Part shown: positions 53,586-62,836 of the stretch, piece by piece
Numbering within the stretch: position 1 is the stretch's first letter
How the letters are laid out: each line of letters opens with the position of its first letter
The notes under the pieces: generated by a model
The model's database searches: none
The model's input: the letters and a program-made list of their open reading frames with translations, nothing else
Told to the model about the DNA's origin: nothing
NCBI GenBank assembly: GCA_947626685.1
Contig: CANQTD010000003.1
Coordinates: 50,246-114,245, forward strand
Direction of reading: 5' to 3'
Origin: an uncultured Clostridia bacterium
GTDB taxonomy: Bacteria > Bacillota > Clostridia > Christensenellales > Borkfalkiaceae
Length of the DNA: 64,000 nucleotides
Made by a program: the position numbers and the translations under genes

Positions 53586-55390
53586 TACTGGTAGTCCTCC
53601 TCGTTTTTCGTCGCTTTGGAGCGGTTGAAGGTGATGAGCGAAAGCGCCGCGCTGATCACGAAGATGATGATGCCGATGACGGAGGCGAGATTATACTGCG
53701 GGTTCACATCCGTCGTGAGACGGTAGAGCCAAGTGACGAGCAAATCGGTCGCCTGCGCCTTCGCACCCGCGCCGTAGTTGATATTGTCGACAGGCCCGCC
53801 TCCCGACAGCAGCCATATCACGTTGAAATTGTTGATATTGCCGACGAACTGCGTAATGAGGTAGGGCGTGGTGACGTGCAGCATGTACGGCAGCACAATG
53901 TTGATGAACATCTGCATGGGGTTCGCGCCGTCGAGCTTGGCGGCTTCGTACATCTCCGCGGGAATGTTCATGAGAATGCCCGAACACATGAGAATGGTAT
54001 AGGGAATGCCGATCCACATGTTGACGACGATGATGGTGATCCTCGGAATGATCGCCCAATGGGAGCTGTCGCCCAGCCACAAGATCTTCGTCCCCAAGAT
54101 GACGTTGAGAATGCCGTCCGCGTCGAGGATCTTGTTCATGAGAAGCAAGGTGACGAACTGCGGCACCGCGATCGCCAAGACGAAGAGGGTGCGCCAGAAC
54201 ATTTTGAGCTTGATCCCCTTCTTGTTGATCATGAGGGCGAGGATCATGCCGAAGAAATAGTTCGTGAACGTTGCGAAGAACGCCCAGATGAACGTCCAGA
54301 CGAGCACGCGCAGGAAAACGAGCAAAAAGTCCAAGCCGCCGCTGCCGATGGAGAAGATCTTGCTGAAATTCGCCATGCCGACCCAATCGAAGAGCTGTCC
54401 GGGCGGGGTATGGCTGAAATCGTAGTTGGTGAAGGCGATGAGGATCATGAAGATGAGCGGCATCACCGTGAACACGAGAAGCCCGAGCATCGGAAGCGCG
54501 AGGAGGAGCGCGTAGAACTTTCTATTGATGAGCTGGGCGCAGTCCTCTTTGAAGGTGGAGACCTTGCCGCACTCGCGCAGATATTCCGCGCCGTTCAGAT
54601 CGCCGTTTTCCGAATACAGGTAGAGGCAGTGGACGGGCGGCTCCTTCGTGTAGATATTCTCGTCGCGGAGGAACTCGGCGTACGTCCCCTTCTTTTTGTC
54701 TTGCCCCATGCCCTTGAAGATGAGCGTTTGGAGGCTGCCAAAGCGGTCTCCCTCCCGAAGCTCCGATATGGGAACGCGCTCTCCGTCGATCTCGACGGAC
54801 GCGCCCTCACAGTTCCCCGAAAGGTAAACGCGCACGCGCCCGCCCTGCATGGCGATCGCGCGGGAAGAGAGCTTCATGGAGCAGGCGCCCTGCACGAGCT
54901 TGGTCTTGGTATCGAGGAAGAGCTGCGGCGCGGCTTTCGCGGCAATGTTGCGCAGTTTGTCGTTTTTGATATTGCCGCTGACGTTCATGAACCAAACGGC
55001 GACGAAGAGCAGGAGCACGATGAGAGAGACGACGCCGTACAGCAGGATGAGGAAGCTGTTGTCGCCCTTCGTGTATTCGTATGCCTGCGTCGCGTCGTTC
55101 CATTCCTGCCCGCCGAGGGTCGTGCCGAGGTCGCCCAAATGCCAGATATAGGGGCCGCCGAACAAGGCCATGTAGAGAACAAACAATACCTCGAGAAGGA
55201 AGTAGATGATCCCCTTTCCGTACTGCCCGCGCATCATCTGTCCCACGCCCATGAAAAGGCAGGAGATCTTCGTTGCGGCGGAGCCGTGCACGACGGAGAG
55301 CACGAAGTCCTTCACTTTGCGCCACATGCGCGTGAAGAAACCGCCTTCCCCTTTTGCCGTCTTTGGCACAGTTTTCGTCGAAATATCCAT
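53585..55390 (-). CDS. malF: MalF-type sugar ABC permease with long N-terminal extension
   Basis: 601 residues. The core permease occupies about 285-600, with the EAA motif EAAKLDGANPMQMFINIVLPYM. The first 285 residues hold three hydrophobic segments (about 38-60, 62-85, 118-145) and a soluble beta-rich domain (about 165-270). MalF proteins of Bacillota often carry N-terminal additions, but this one is long. It pairs with MalG. No ATPase gene is present, so an MsmX-like shared ATPase elsewhere must energise it. Confidence 0.92.
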   Translation of the reverse strand: MDISTKTVPKTAKGEGGFFTRMWRKVKDFVLSVVHGSAATKISCLFMGVGQMMRGQYGKGIIYFLLEVLFVLYMALFGGPYIWHLGDLGTTLGGQEWNDATQAYEYTKGDNSFLILLYGVVSLIVLLLFVAVWFMNVSGNIKNDKLRNIAAKAAPQLFLDTKTKLVQGACSMKLSSRAIAMQGGRVRVYLSGNCEGASVEIDGERVPISELREGDRFGSLQTLIFKGMGQDKKKGTYAEFLRDENIYTKEPPVHCLYLYSENGDLNGAEYLRECGKVSTFKEDCAQLINRKFYALLLALPMLGLLVFTVMPLIFMILIAFTNYDFSHTPPGQLFDWVGMANFSKIFSIGSGGLDFLLVFLRVLVWTFIWAFFATFTNYFFGMILALMINKKGIKLKMFWRTLFVLAIAVPQFVTLLLMNKILDADGILNVILGTKILWLGDSSHWAIIPRITIIVVNMWIGIPYTILMCSGILMNIPAEMYEAAKLDGANPMQMFINIVLPYMLHVTTPYLITQFVGNINNFNVIWLLSGGGPVDNINYGAGAKAQATDLLVTWLYRLTTDVNPQYNLASVIGIIIFVISAALSLITFNRSKATKNEEDYQ

Positions 55391-55414
55391 AATTTATCTC
55401 CCGAATAAAGGTAT

Positions 55415-55435
55415 GCGGGGGCTGAACGCCCCCGC
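55415..55435 (-). other. Intercistronic hairpin between malE and malF
   Basis: Perfect 8-bp stem GCGGGGGC/GCCCCCGC, 5-nt loop, no T-run. Likely blocks 3' exonucleases, leaving more mRNA for the upstream binding-protein genes than for the permeases. Confidence 0.6.
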
Positions 55436-55450
55436 AAGGAGTTCCGTCCG

Positions 55451-56719
55451 TTATGACGGCTGTTTCTCAAAACCCTTTACGAGCGCGTCGAGTTGCGCCT
55501 TAGCGTCAAAGCCCGCGGGGTCGGCGAGCGCGTTGAGCATTGCGGTGCCGAGGCCGCCCATAGGCGTCCAGAAGTCGCCGGGCACATTCTTCTGCGAATG
55601 CGTGAAGGGAAGCTGCGCGCTGATCGCCTTTGCGCAGTCGTCCGCCGTCACCTTCGGGTCGTTCTTCGCTTCCTTGTTGGTGGGGACGAAGCCGCGCGCG
55701 TCGAAGTGCTTGAGCTGGTTCTCTTTGTTGGTGTAGAACTGCGCAAATTCGAGCGCGTCCACCATGTTGGGAGAGTGCTTGGAGACGCCGAGCAGTTTAT
55801 AGCCCGCAAACGATCTGAGCTGGACCTGCTCCCCGTCCAACGTGTAGGTGGGAAGTTTCGCGACGCCGAAGTTGTCGCCGAGGTACTGCTGCACCTGCGC
55901 CTTGTTCCAGATGCCGCTCGCACCCGCGATCGCCGTGCCCGTCTGGAAGCCCGCGATGAGCTTGCTGTCGTTGGAGTCCGCCTTGAAGCCATCCTGCAGT
56001 ACATAGCCCCAGAGCGCGTTGGTCACGGCAAGCCCCTCGTCGCCGCCGAACGTCGTGGTGACGGAGAGCTCTTCGAGCCTGTCGCCGAGGGTGACTTCAT
56101 AGTCGAGCCCCGCGCCGAAATAGAAGGCGGAGACGTACCAGCCGTCGTCGGTGGGATAGTAGAACTGATTGTCCTTGTCCGCTTTCGCCAAAATACCGTC
56201 GAGCGTCTTGACGTCGTCCTCAGTGAGCTTGCTCTTGTCGTAGTAGAGGAAGAAGGTGTTGTCGGTGTAAGGGAAGGCATAGGTCTGCTCTTCGCCGCCG
56301 ATGGTGATCGTCGCGGAATCCACGGCGTCCGCCTCGTTGTTGTCCTTGATCCATTGCAGACGGTCGCCGCCGATGCGGGCAAGCGCGTCGCCAATGATGA
56401 GCTTGTTGATCTGATCGCTCGCGAACGAGAATACGTCGGGCGCGTTCTCAACGTCGTTGAGGACTTTGGTCGCCGCGTCCCCTTCGCCCTGAATGCCGAA
56501 TTGGAACTTATACGTCTTTTCGGGGTGCGCGGCCTGGAAATCCGCCGCCACCTGCTTTGCAAATTCATGGTCCGCCTCGGGGCACCAGACGACGAGGGTC
56601 GTCGCCTTTCCGCTGTTGTTGCCGCCGTTGCCGCCGCCGCAGCCCGCCAGAGCGGAGACCATGCCGACCGTCATGCACGCGCCGAGCGCGACTGCCAAAA
56701 TTTTACCGAATTTTTTCAT
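55451..56719 (-). CDS. malE: Maltodextrin-binding lipoprotein of an ABC importer
   Basis: 422 residues. Signal peptide and lipobox LAGC (Cys27) followed by a glycine/asparagine linker. Then the extracellular solute-binding type 1 fold: TTLVVWCPEADHEFAKQVAADFQ and FPYTDNTFFLYYDKSKL. It delivers malto-oligomers to MalFG. Second gene of the operon; a hairpin separates it from each neighbour. Confidence 0.93.
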   Translation of the reverse strand: MKKFGKILAVALGACMTVGMVSALAGCGGGNGGNNSGKATTLVVWCPEADHEFAKQVAADFQAAHPEKTYKFQFGIQGEGDAATKVLNDVENAPDVFSFASDQINKLIIGDALARIGGDRLQWIKDNNEADAVDSATITIGGEEQTYAFPYTDNTFFLYYDKSKLTEDDVKTLDGILAKADKDNQFYYPTDDGWYVSAFYFGAGLDYEVTLGDRLEELSVTTTFGGDEGLAVTNALWGYVLQDGFKADSNDSKLIAGFQTGTAIAGASGIWNKAQVQQYLGDNFGVAKLPTYTLDGEQVQLRSFAGYKLLGVSKHSPNMVDALEFAQFYTNKENQLKHFDARGFVPTNKEAKNDPKVTADDCAKAISAQLPFTHSQKNVPGDFWTPMGGLGTAMLNALADPAGFDAKAQLDALVKGFEKQPS

Positions 56720-56741
56720 TTTGACCTCCTATGGAGCCGAA

Positions 56742-56772
56742 ACTCCCTTCCCGCTTTTGCGGGGAGGGAAGT
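56742..56772 (-). other. Intercistronic hairpin between the starch-binding lipoprotein and malE
   Basis: Imperfect 13-bp stem around a TTTT loop, no T-run. Same role suggested as for 55415-55435. Confidence 0.55.
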
Positions 56773-56788
56773 CTCGTTCTTCTTTGCT

Positions 56789-58207
56789 TTACGCCTTCTT
56801 AGCAGCCGTGAGCGTCATACCCTCACCGATGGTCAGCGTGAAAGTGTAGGTGCCGGCTTCGGTGATCTCAAGGTTGCCGTCTCTGCCCGCGGGATTCACG
56901 GACGCCCAATCCTTAGCACCTAAGATGGAGCAGCCGAACACAGCCTTGAATTCAGCAAGGGTACCTTTGTTCATATAGGTGAAATCTGCGGAAACGTCGG
57001 TGACTTCATAGTCGCAGGTATAGGTGTTGTCCGCACTCTTCGTCAGCTTGGGAGAATTTGCCGAAACGGTGAACTCGACCTTCTCGTCGCCGATCTTAAG
57101 GGTGCCTACGAGGTAGTAGTCGCAGACCTCGACTTCGACCTTATCCGTCGCAACGGTGTAGCGAATGCCATAGGTCTTGCCCGCAGGGAGATGGATATTG
57201 CCCGCGCCCATGCCTTCGGCTTCGATCGTGATGCCCGTGTCGGTGCCGATGATGCCATCCTCGGAGCCGCCGATATAAGCCTTGTTGATCTTGTTATACA
57301 CCTTAAAGACAACTTCGGTTTCCGCCGTGATGAAGCCGCTCCAGGTAGCCTTGTCCTGCGACTCCGTCATCGCAACGAGGTCATCCTCCGTCCACCCGTT
57401 GATACCGATGAACGCCATGTCATGGGTCTTTTCGAGGGCCTCGATGCCTTCGATGAACTTGAATTCGATCACGTTGTTGGAGGGATCGCTGGGATACGTC
57501 GTGAGTTTGATCTCATACTTGCCGTCTTTCCCTTCCGCGAGCTTGGCGTTCCAACCGAGGGGGCTGTCGCCGAAGCCTTTGGCCGCCTGGAATACAATGG
57601 CACCCGTGCTGTCCTTTACAACATAGTATTGAGGATCGGTGGCCTCTTCGCTGTTCTGTTCGCAGCCTTTGAAATAACCGATACCCATCTGCGCATCCCA
57701 GAAGTTATCGTTGGTCTTGGGGCTGTGGACGATCTGAAGCTCGTCGCCCGCATACAATGTAACTTCGATGGTGTAGATGTTCGCTTTGTCGGCGGTCTCA
57801 TCTTTCGTGAGTTTGAGTTCGGGCTTGTATTCTTCAGCCCAGCTGCTCGCACTCATGCTGCCGCTGCCGCTACCGACGAGGTAATACTCATTGGTATCCG
57901 CAACGAACTCGCTGGAGAGCCACTTGGAGAAGATATCGGTATCCTCTTCGAGGGTCTTGGTGAAGTCGAAGGCGGTGGTGAGGGAAGCCTCTGCGAACCA
58001 ACCCTTGAACTCATAGCCCTCTTTCTCGGGCGTCCATTCGGTCACTTTCGAACCCTTTTCGACTTTCTCGACCTTGAGTTCGTTGCGGCCGTCGTACCAC
58101 GTCACGGTGACTTTGTTGCCCTCATTGTTGCACGCGGCAAAAACTGCCGTCATCGAGATTGCCATAGCGAGCGCCATGAACAAGCCCAGCCACTTCTTTG
58201 CTTTCAT
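56789..58207 (-). CDS. Starch-binding-like lipoprotein with InlB-type repeat
   Basis: 472 residues. Signal peptide with lipobox ending FAAC (Cys26). Residues 32-95 are a Listeria-Bacteroides (InlB B) repeat: VTVTWYDGRNELKVEKVEKGSKVTEW, GYEFKGWF. The rest consists of beta-rich units opening with EYYLVGSGSG or DYYLVGTLKIG, the pattern seen in SusE/SusF-type starch-binding modules and in Gram-positive amylopullulanase partners. The first gene of the glucan operon, so the most highly expressed. Starch binding is inferred from pattern and context. Confidence 0.75.
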   Translation of the reverse strand: MKAKKWLGLFMALAMAISMTAVFAACNNEGNKVTVTWYDGRNELKVEKVEKGSKVTEWTPEKEGYEFKGWFAEASLTTAFDFTKTLEEDTDIFSKWLSSEFVADTNEYYLVGSGSGSMSASSWAEEYKPELKLTKDETADKANIYTIEVTLYAGDELQIVHSPKTNDNFWDAQMGIGYFKGCEQNSEEATDPQYYVVKDSTGAIVFQAAKGFGDSPLGWNAKLAEGKDGKYEIKLTTYPSDPSNNVIEFKFIEGIEALEKTHDMAFIGINGWTEDDLVAMTESQDKATWSGFITAETEVVFKVYNKINKAYIGGSEDGIIGTDTGITIEAEGMGAGNIHLPAGKTYGIRYTVATDKVEVEVCDYYLVGTLKIGDEKVEFTVSANSPKLTKSADNTYTCDYEVTDVSADFTYMNKGTLAEFKAVFGCSILGAKDWASVNPAGRDGNLEITEAGTYTFTLTIGEGMTLTAAKKA

Positions 58208-58261
58208 GTTTTCTTTCCTCCGATATTTATTTTCGCATTTTCTGCGATATCGACCTTTTTT

Positions 58262-58339
58262 CCGCCGCCCTGCGGCGGCTCCGTTAATGTTTTTTAGGTA
58301 TTTGTGGGCAAATACCTAAGCAAGAGGACGTCCTCTTGC
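58262..58339 (-). promoter_or_regulatory. Structured leader of the glucan operon
   Basis: The 156-nt leader between the promoter and the lipoprotein start holds three hairpins in a row: a perfect 20-bp palindrome (58320-58339), an 11-bp stem with 4-nt loop (58294-58304 with 58309-58319) and a 7-bp GC stem (58262-58268 with 58272-58278). They could protect the mRNA 5' end or be a regulatory leader; no known riboswitch is recognised. Confidence 0.55.
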
Positions 58340-58369
58340 CAAAATATGAAAATTTTTTTCAGTGATTAC

Positions 58370-58398
58370 ATTTTACCACGCATGGCAAAAACTGTCAA
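58370..58398 (-). promoter_or_regulatory. Promoter of the lipoprotein-malEFG-amylase operon
   Basis: On the minus strand TTGACA, 17-bp spacer, TAAAAT with a TG-extended -10. Confidence 0.8.
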
Positions 58399-58402
58399 CT
58401 GT

Positions 58403-58416
58403 TTTTTTCGAAAAAA
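58403..58416. promoter_or_regulatory. LacI-type operator, glucan operon
   Basis: Perfect palindrome TTTTTTCGAAAAAA with a central CG, 4 bp upstream of the -35. The CG-centred core TTTTCGAAAA is shared with 62723-62732 and 62770-62779. Confidence 0.65.
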
Positions 58417-58427
58417 GATTGCTTTTT

Positions 58428-61133
58428 TCACATTTTGCTATAAACGTAACAAGAAATCGGCGAAACCGTTTGCGTTCCTGACAAATTGCTCTCGATCGCC
58501 GCCGCCCCCGCCTGCGTGCCGTTGGCGTAGAGCGCCCAGCTCCCTTCGGGCAGATCCACCGTCTTTGCCGTCTTTTCGGCGTTGTAGACGATGAGAAGCT
58601 GCGAGGAACCGTCCGTGGGAAGGGTCATCGTGAACGCGAGGAACGCGCCTTCCGCCTTGACGAGGTTGCAGACGTTGTAGCCCTGCCCCATCGTCGTCGC
58701 GCTGCGGAGCACGGGGAACGCCTTTCTGAGCGCGATGAGCCCCTTGTAGTACTGCATCATGCGGTACTGGTCGGACGTTTTTGTGAGGAGATCCCAGCGG
58801 AGGTTGTTCACCTCGTCGGACGCGTTATAGCTGTTCTCGTTGTAGGTGCCGTCCGCGTTCTTCTTCTGGCGGAGCATCTCTTCGCCCGCCTGCATGAAGG
58901 GAATGCCGAGCGCGGTCTGCACGATCGCCGCCGCAAGACGGTTGTAGGCGAGACGGTCGGCAAGCGTGTCCTCTCCCTCGCCATAGATGTGGCAGATGCG
59001 GTCGTAGAGGGTGTTATTGTCGTGCGCGGAGGCGTAGTTGACGACGTTGGTGGGGTTGTAAGACTCCCAGCCGTTGCTGTTTTTGGTGCCGAACACCGCG
59101 TCGTTGACGCCGCCGTTGACGCCGAAGCGGATCGCCGACGAAGCTCCCGCCTTTGCGCCCGTCGCAAAACCGACGTCATTGATATCGAACACGGAGCCCT
59201 TGATCGCGTCGCGGATGACGTCGGAGAACATGGCGACGCCGTTGGTGTGGTTCTTGCTGTCCCCGCCCACGCTGCCGTTGAGCTTTTTCAGATTGGCAAG
59301 GACGCTTTGGCTGCCCGCGGGGAGGGTGCTCGTGCCGCCCGTCCACCCCTCGCCGTAGAGGAGCGCGTTGGGGTTCTTTTCGTGCACCGCCGTCTCGATC
59401 TTCTGCATGGTGGCGACGTCGTGAAGCCCCATGAGGTCGAAGCGGAAGCCGTCCACATTGTACTCGTTCTGCCAATAGGTGACGGAATCCACCATGAAGC
59501 GGCTGAACATGTAGCGGTCGGAAGCCGTCTCGTTCCCGCAGCCCGAACCGTTGGAAGCCGTGCCGTCGCCGTTGAAACGGTAGTAGTAATAGGGCACGAT
59601 GCGATTGAAGTTAGAATCCAGCCCGCTCGTGTGGTTATACACGACGTCCATGATGACGCCGATGCCCTGCGCGTGGAGGGCCTGCACCATCTGCTTGAAC
59701 TCCCGCACGCGGACGGAACCGTCGGCGGGGTCGGTCGAATAGCTCCCCTCGGGCACGTTGTAGTTCTCCGGGTCATATCCCCAGTTGAAGCCCTCGCCCT
59801 TGCTCTCGTCCACCGTGGCGAAGTCGAAGGAGGGCAGAAGGTGGACATGGGTGATGCCGAGCTCTTTGAGATAGTCCACGCCGACGGGGATGCCGTTCTC
59901 CGTGAGACCCGTTTCGGTGAAGGCGAGGAACTTGCCCTTATACTTGGACTGCGAGATCTTGTTGGAGAAGTCGCGCACATGCACTTCCCAAATCTCGGCG
60001 TCGGTGTAGTTTTCGAAGTTCTCGGGGACGAAAACCTCGTCCGTCCAGCCATCGGGATCGGTGGACGCGAGGTCGAGGATCATGCCGCGGTCGCCGTTCA
60101 GACCCGCCGAGACCGCGTAGGGGTCCACCGCCTCCTGCACGCCCGCGGACGTGGACACGGTATAGGTGTAATACTTCCCCGAGAGGTCGGCGTTCTCGGA
60201 ATATGTCCAGACGCCCTTCTCCCCTTTCGTCATGGGCACGGTCCTTTCCGCGCTGCCCCCGTCGCCCTCCGCAAAAAGGTTGAGCTTGACGTCGGACGCC
60301 GTGGGCGCCCAGAGATAGAAGTTCGTCTTGCCGTCTGCGATCCTGACGCCGAGCTCGCCGTCGTAATTGTATTCCGCGGCGAACTCCTCGCTCGAAAAGT
60401 AGGTGAGAGGCATGACGGGCGCGGGGTCGCCGAACCCTTCGACCGTGAGCAGGTAGGAGCGGGTGAGATCGAGGGGCGCGGCCGTCTCGATGACGCCGTT
60501 CGCGTTGTTGGAAGTCACGCTCTTGAGGGCGACTTCTTTCCCGTCGCCGTCGGTGAGCGAGATCTGCTCCGCCGTGAGGCTGACCGCCGTGCTGAGCACA
60601 TATTTGATATGGGTCAGATCTTGCAGATCCGCAATGTCGATGTTCTTGATCTCTTTCAAGGTGAGCCCTCCGTCGTCGCTGACATAGGACTTGGCGTCTC
60701 CCGACTTCGTGTAGATGACCGTCTCCCTCTCTTTGAGCGAGACGAAACGGTCGCTGTCCGTGCCGTCTTTGGTCGCCGTCCCCCACGAATCGCCGCCCGG
60801 ATCCGAACAGCCCGTTCTGATGATGAAGCCGACCTGACGGATATCCTCGGGCACGTTGACGACGACTTTCGCGCCGTAGGTGCACTCGTGCATGAGATAA
60901 CCCCTGCCCGCGACTTCGCCGTACCACAGCCAGATGTCGCAGCCCTCGTACCCTCCCGCGCGGGAGTAGTAGATAGTGAGCTGCTTCATCCCGTCCTCGA
61001 GGGGGAGGGTGTACTCGTCCTTCGGCCCGTCCTCTATGTCGGGAGCGGGCGGTTGGTTCCCTCCGTTGCACGCGCTGAACGCAAAGAGCATGGCGAGCAG
61101 AACGGAGAGGATCGCTGCAAAATGTTTTTTCAT
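58428..61133 (-). CDS. pulA: Type I pullulanase lipoprotein
   Basis: 901 residues. Signal peptide and lipobox FSAC (Cys21). Residues about 48-160 form a CBM41-like starch-binding domain (LTIYYSRAGGYEGCDIWLWYGEVAG), then a CBM48-like domain (FYLWAPTASDVKLNLF), then the GH13 catalytic domain with the pullulanase signature NWGYDPENYNVPEGSY, VYNHTS, DGFRFDLMG, YGEGW and SAHDN. Debranches alpha-1,6 links outside the cell. It follows malQ by 29 nt. Confidence 0.94.
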   Translation of the reverse strand: MKKHFAAILSVLLAMLFAFSACNGGNQPPAPDIEDGPKDEYTLPLEDGMKQLTIYYSRAGGYEGCDIWLWYGEVAGRGYLMHECTYGAKVVVNVPEDIRQVGFIIRTGCSDPGGDSWGTATKDGTDSDRFVSLKERETVIYTKSGDAKSYVSDDGGLTLKEIKNIDIADLQDLTHIKYVLSTAVSLTAEQISLTDGDGKEVALKSVTSNNANGVIETAAPLDLTRSYLLTVEGFGDPAPVMPLTYFSSEEFAAEYNYDGELGVRIADGKTNFYLWAPTASDVKLNLFAEGDGGSAERTVPMTKGEKGVWTYSENADLSGKYYTYTVSTSAGVQEAVDPYAVSAGLNGDRGMILDLASTDPDGWTDEVFVPENFENYTDAEIWEVHVRDFSNKISQSKYKGKFLAFTETGLTENGIPVGVDYLKELGITHVHLLPSFDFATVDESKGEGFNWGYDPENYNVPEGSYSTDPADGSVRVREFKQMVQALHAQGIGVIMDVVYNHTSGLDSNFNRIVPYYYYRFNGDGTASNGSGCGNETASDRYMFSRFMVDSVTYWQNEYNVDGFRFDLMGLHDVATMQKIETAVHEKNPNALLYGEGWTGGTSTLPAGSQSVLANLKKLNGSVGGDSKNHTNGVAMFSDVIRDAIKGSVFDINDVGFATGAKAGASSAIRFGVNGGVNDAVFGTKNSNGWESYNPTNVVNYASAHDNNTLYDRICHIYGEGEDTLADRLAYNRLAAAIVQTALGIPFMQAGEEMLRQKKNADGTYNENSYNASDEVNNLRWDLLTKTSDQYRMMQYYKGLIALRKAFPVLRSATTMGQGYNVCNLVKAEGAFLAFTMTLPTDGSSQLLIVYNAEKTAKTVDLPEGSWALYANGTQAGAAAIESNLSGTQTVSPISCYVYSKM

Positions 61134-61162
61134 ACCATATATCCCCTTTTAAGATTTTCGGT

Positions 61163-62659
61163 TCAGAGTTTGGGCGCTCTCCCGCTCTCCGCCGCGAGCG
61201 TTCTGAGCCGCGCCCTGAGATTGGAAGAGAAATCGGACGTCCGGAAACGGTACGACCAGTTGAGGGGCGAAACTTCGGACGGGCGGTTGATCCTGCCCTC
61301 GTCCCCCATGTAGAGCGCGTCCTGCAACGGAAACAGGACGGCCTCGGCGGGGCTGGCGTACAGAAGCCGCATCACGGTGCGGCAGAGCGCGCGGTCGCTC
61401 GTTCCTTTGAAGGGCACCCCCGCCTTCACGCACTCCGAGCGCAGGTCGCGGAGCATCCGTTCCCGCTCTTCCCCCTGCATGCCCGCAATGCGGGAATAAA
61501 GGGTGAGATTGTCGTGCGTGCCCGTGTAGGCGAAGAACCGCCCCGTATAGTTGGAGGGCTTGTGCTCGTTGTAGCGGTTGCCGTCGAAGGCGTGCTGGAT
61601 GATCTTCATGCCGGGATAGCCGATCGCGTCGATCCCCCGCCGCACCTCGTCGGTGATGAGCCCGAGGTCCTCCGCCACGATGGGCGCGTTCTCCAAGCCC
61701 GCGAACAGCTCCTTGCCCGGGCCGCGGTTCCACTTCCCGTTGCGGGCGTCCTTTTCCCCCGCGGGGACAGAATAATAGCGGACGAAACCCATGAAGTGGT
61801 CGATACGCACGATATCGTAGAGCGCGAGGGCGTTTGCGACGCGCTGCCTCCACCACGTATAGCCCGTTTCTTGCATCTTCGCAAAGTCATAGACGGGATT
61901 GCCCCAGAGCTGCCCCGTTTCGGAAAAGGCGTCGGGCGGGACCCCCGCTTGCTCGGCAGGTTCCCCCCTTTCGTCCAAAACGAAGAGCTCGCGGCGGTAC
62001 TTCCACATCTCCACGCTGTCGCGCGAAACGTAGAAGGGCATATCTCCCACGATGGAGATCCCCCGCCCGTTCGCGTACGCTTTGAGCTGCCGCCACTGTT
62101 TCAGAAAGAGGTACTGCGTGAAGGTGTAAAATTCCACCTCTTCGGCATGTTCCCCCGCGAAGGCGGCGACCTTTTCCGCGTCGTATTCGGCATACTCCCC
62201 CCACGCGTCGAAGGGCGCGCCGCCGTGGGCGTCTTTGAGCGCCGAAAAGACGGCGTAATCGCGGTATGCTCCGCCGCGCACAAACGCCTGCCATTCGGAC
62301 ATGGTACGGTCAAAACGTGCGAACGCCTTTCTCAAAAGCGGGATGCGGTAGCGGTAGAGCCTGCCGTAATCCACCCGTTCGCCGCCCCAGTCGACCGCCT
62401 GCACTTCCTCTTTGGTGAGGAGCCCGTCGCGGATGAGAAAATCGAGGTCGATGAAGTACGGGTTGAGCGCGTCCGCGGCGCAGCTCTGGTACGGACTGTC
62501 GCCGTACGCCGTCGGTTGCAGCGGAAGCACCTGCCAGAGCGAACAGCCCGCGTCCCGCAGGAAGTTCACGAAGCGGTAGGCGGCGCGCCCGAGCGTCCCG
62601 ATCCCGTACGGAGAGGGAAGCGAATAGACGGGCATCAGGATCCCTGCGGCCTTCTTCAT
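61163..62659 (-). CDS. malQ: 4-alpha-glucanotransferase (GH77)
   Basis: 498 residues, no signal, cytosolic. SPYGIGTLG at the N-terminus, DYGRLYRYRIPLLRKAF, VRIDHFMGF with the nucleophile Asp, AEDLGLIT with the acid Glu, and TGTHDNLT with the third Asp. Disproportionates imported malto-oligomers. GAAGGAGG precedes the ATG. First gene of malQ-pulA, divergent from the LacI-type regulator. Confidence 0.95.
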   Translation of the reverse strand: MKKAAGILMPVYSLPSPYGIGTLGRAAYRFVNFLRDAGCSLWQVLPLQPTAYGDSPYQSCAADALNPYFIDLDFLIRDGLLTKEEVQAVDWGGERVDYGRLYRYRIPLLRKAFARFDRTMSEWQAFVRGGAYRDYAVFSALKDAHGGAPFDAWGEYAEYDAEKVAAFAGEHAEEVEFYTFTQYLFLKQWRQLKAYANGRGISIVGDMPFYVSRDSVEMWKYRRELFVLDERGEPAEQAGVPPDAFSETGQLWGNPVYDFAKMQETGYTWWRQRVANALALYDIVRIDHFMGFVRYYSVPAGEKDARNGKWNRGPGKELFAGLENAPIVAEDLGLITDEVRRGIDAIGYPGMKIIQHAFDGNRYNEHKPSNYTGRFFAYTGTHDNLTLYSRIAGMQGEERERMLRDLRSECVKAGVPFKGTSDRALCRTVMRLLYASPAEAVLFPLQDALYMGDEGRINRPSEVSPLNWSYRFRTSDFSSNLRARLRTLAAESGRAPKL

Positions 62660-62686
62660 CGTTTCCCCTCCTTCGCGTTTTGTACC

Positions 62687-62715
62687 ATCATATCATGTTT
62701 TTTATAAAAACGCAA
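62687..62715 (-). promoter_or_regulatory. malQ-pulA promoter
   Basis: On the minus strand TTGCGT, 17-bp spacer, TATGAT. The operator at 62723-62732 is 7 bp upstream. Confidence 0.7.
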
Positions 62716-62722
62716 GCGATTT

Positions 62723-62732
62723 TTTTCGAAAA
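62723..62732. promoter_or_regulatory. LacI-type operator, malQ side
   Basis: TTTTCGAAAA, a perfect CG-centred palindrome within a run of seven Ts. Confidence 0.6.
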
Positions 62733-62769
62733 CTGAGAAAACTTTCTATTTTATGCAAAAACCTTTCTT

Positions 62770-62779
62770 TTTTCGAAAA
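62770..62779. promoter_or_regulatory. LacI-type operator, regulator side
   Basis: TTTTCGAAAA, 18 bp upstream of the regulator's -35 and 47 bp from the malQ-side copy, so one dimer pair could control both directions. Confidence 0.6.
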
Positions 62780-62797
62780 GAAGCCGACGGAAAAAGG

Positions 62798-62826
62798 TTG
62801 ACACAGGTCTGTTTTTTTGTTATAAT
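62798..62826 (+). promoter_or_regulatory. Promoter of the LacI-type regulator
   Basis: TTGACA, 17-bp spacer, TATAAT: full consensus. The ATG follows the -10 by ten bases, leaving a leader of only a few bases. Confidence 0.8.
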
Positions 62827-62836
62827 CGAATGCGTT

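Noticed and set aside
58989..61313. 774-residue plus-strand open frame
   Set aside because: Antisense to pulA, rich in Arg/His/Val/Glu without domain character, and no start signals.
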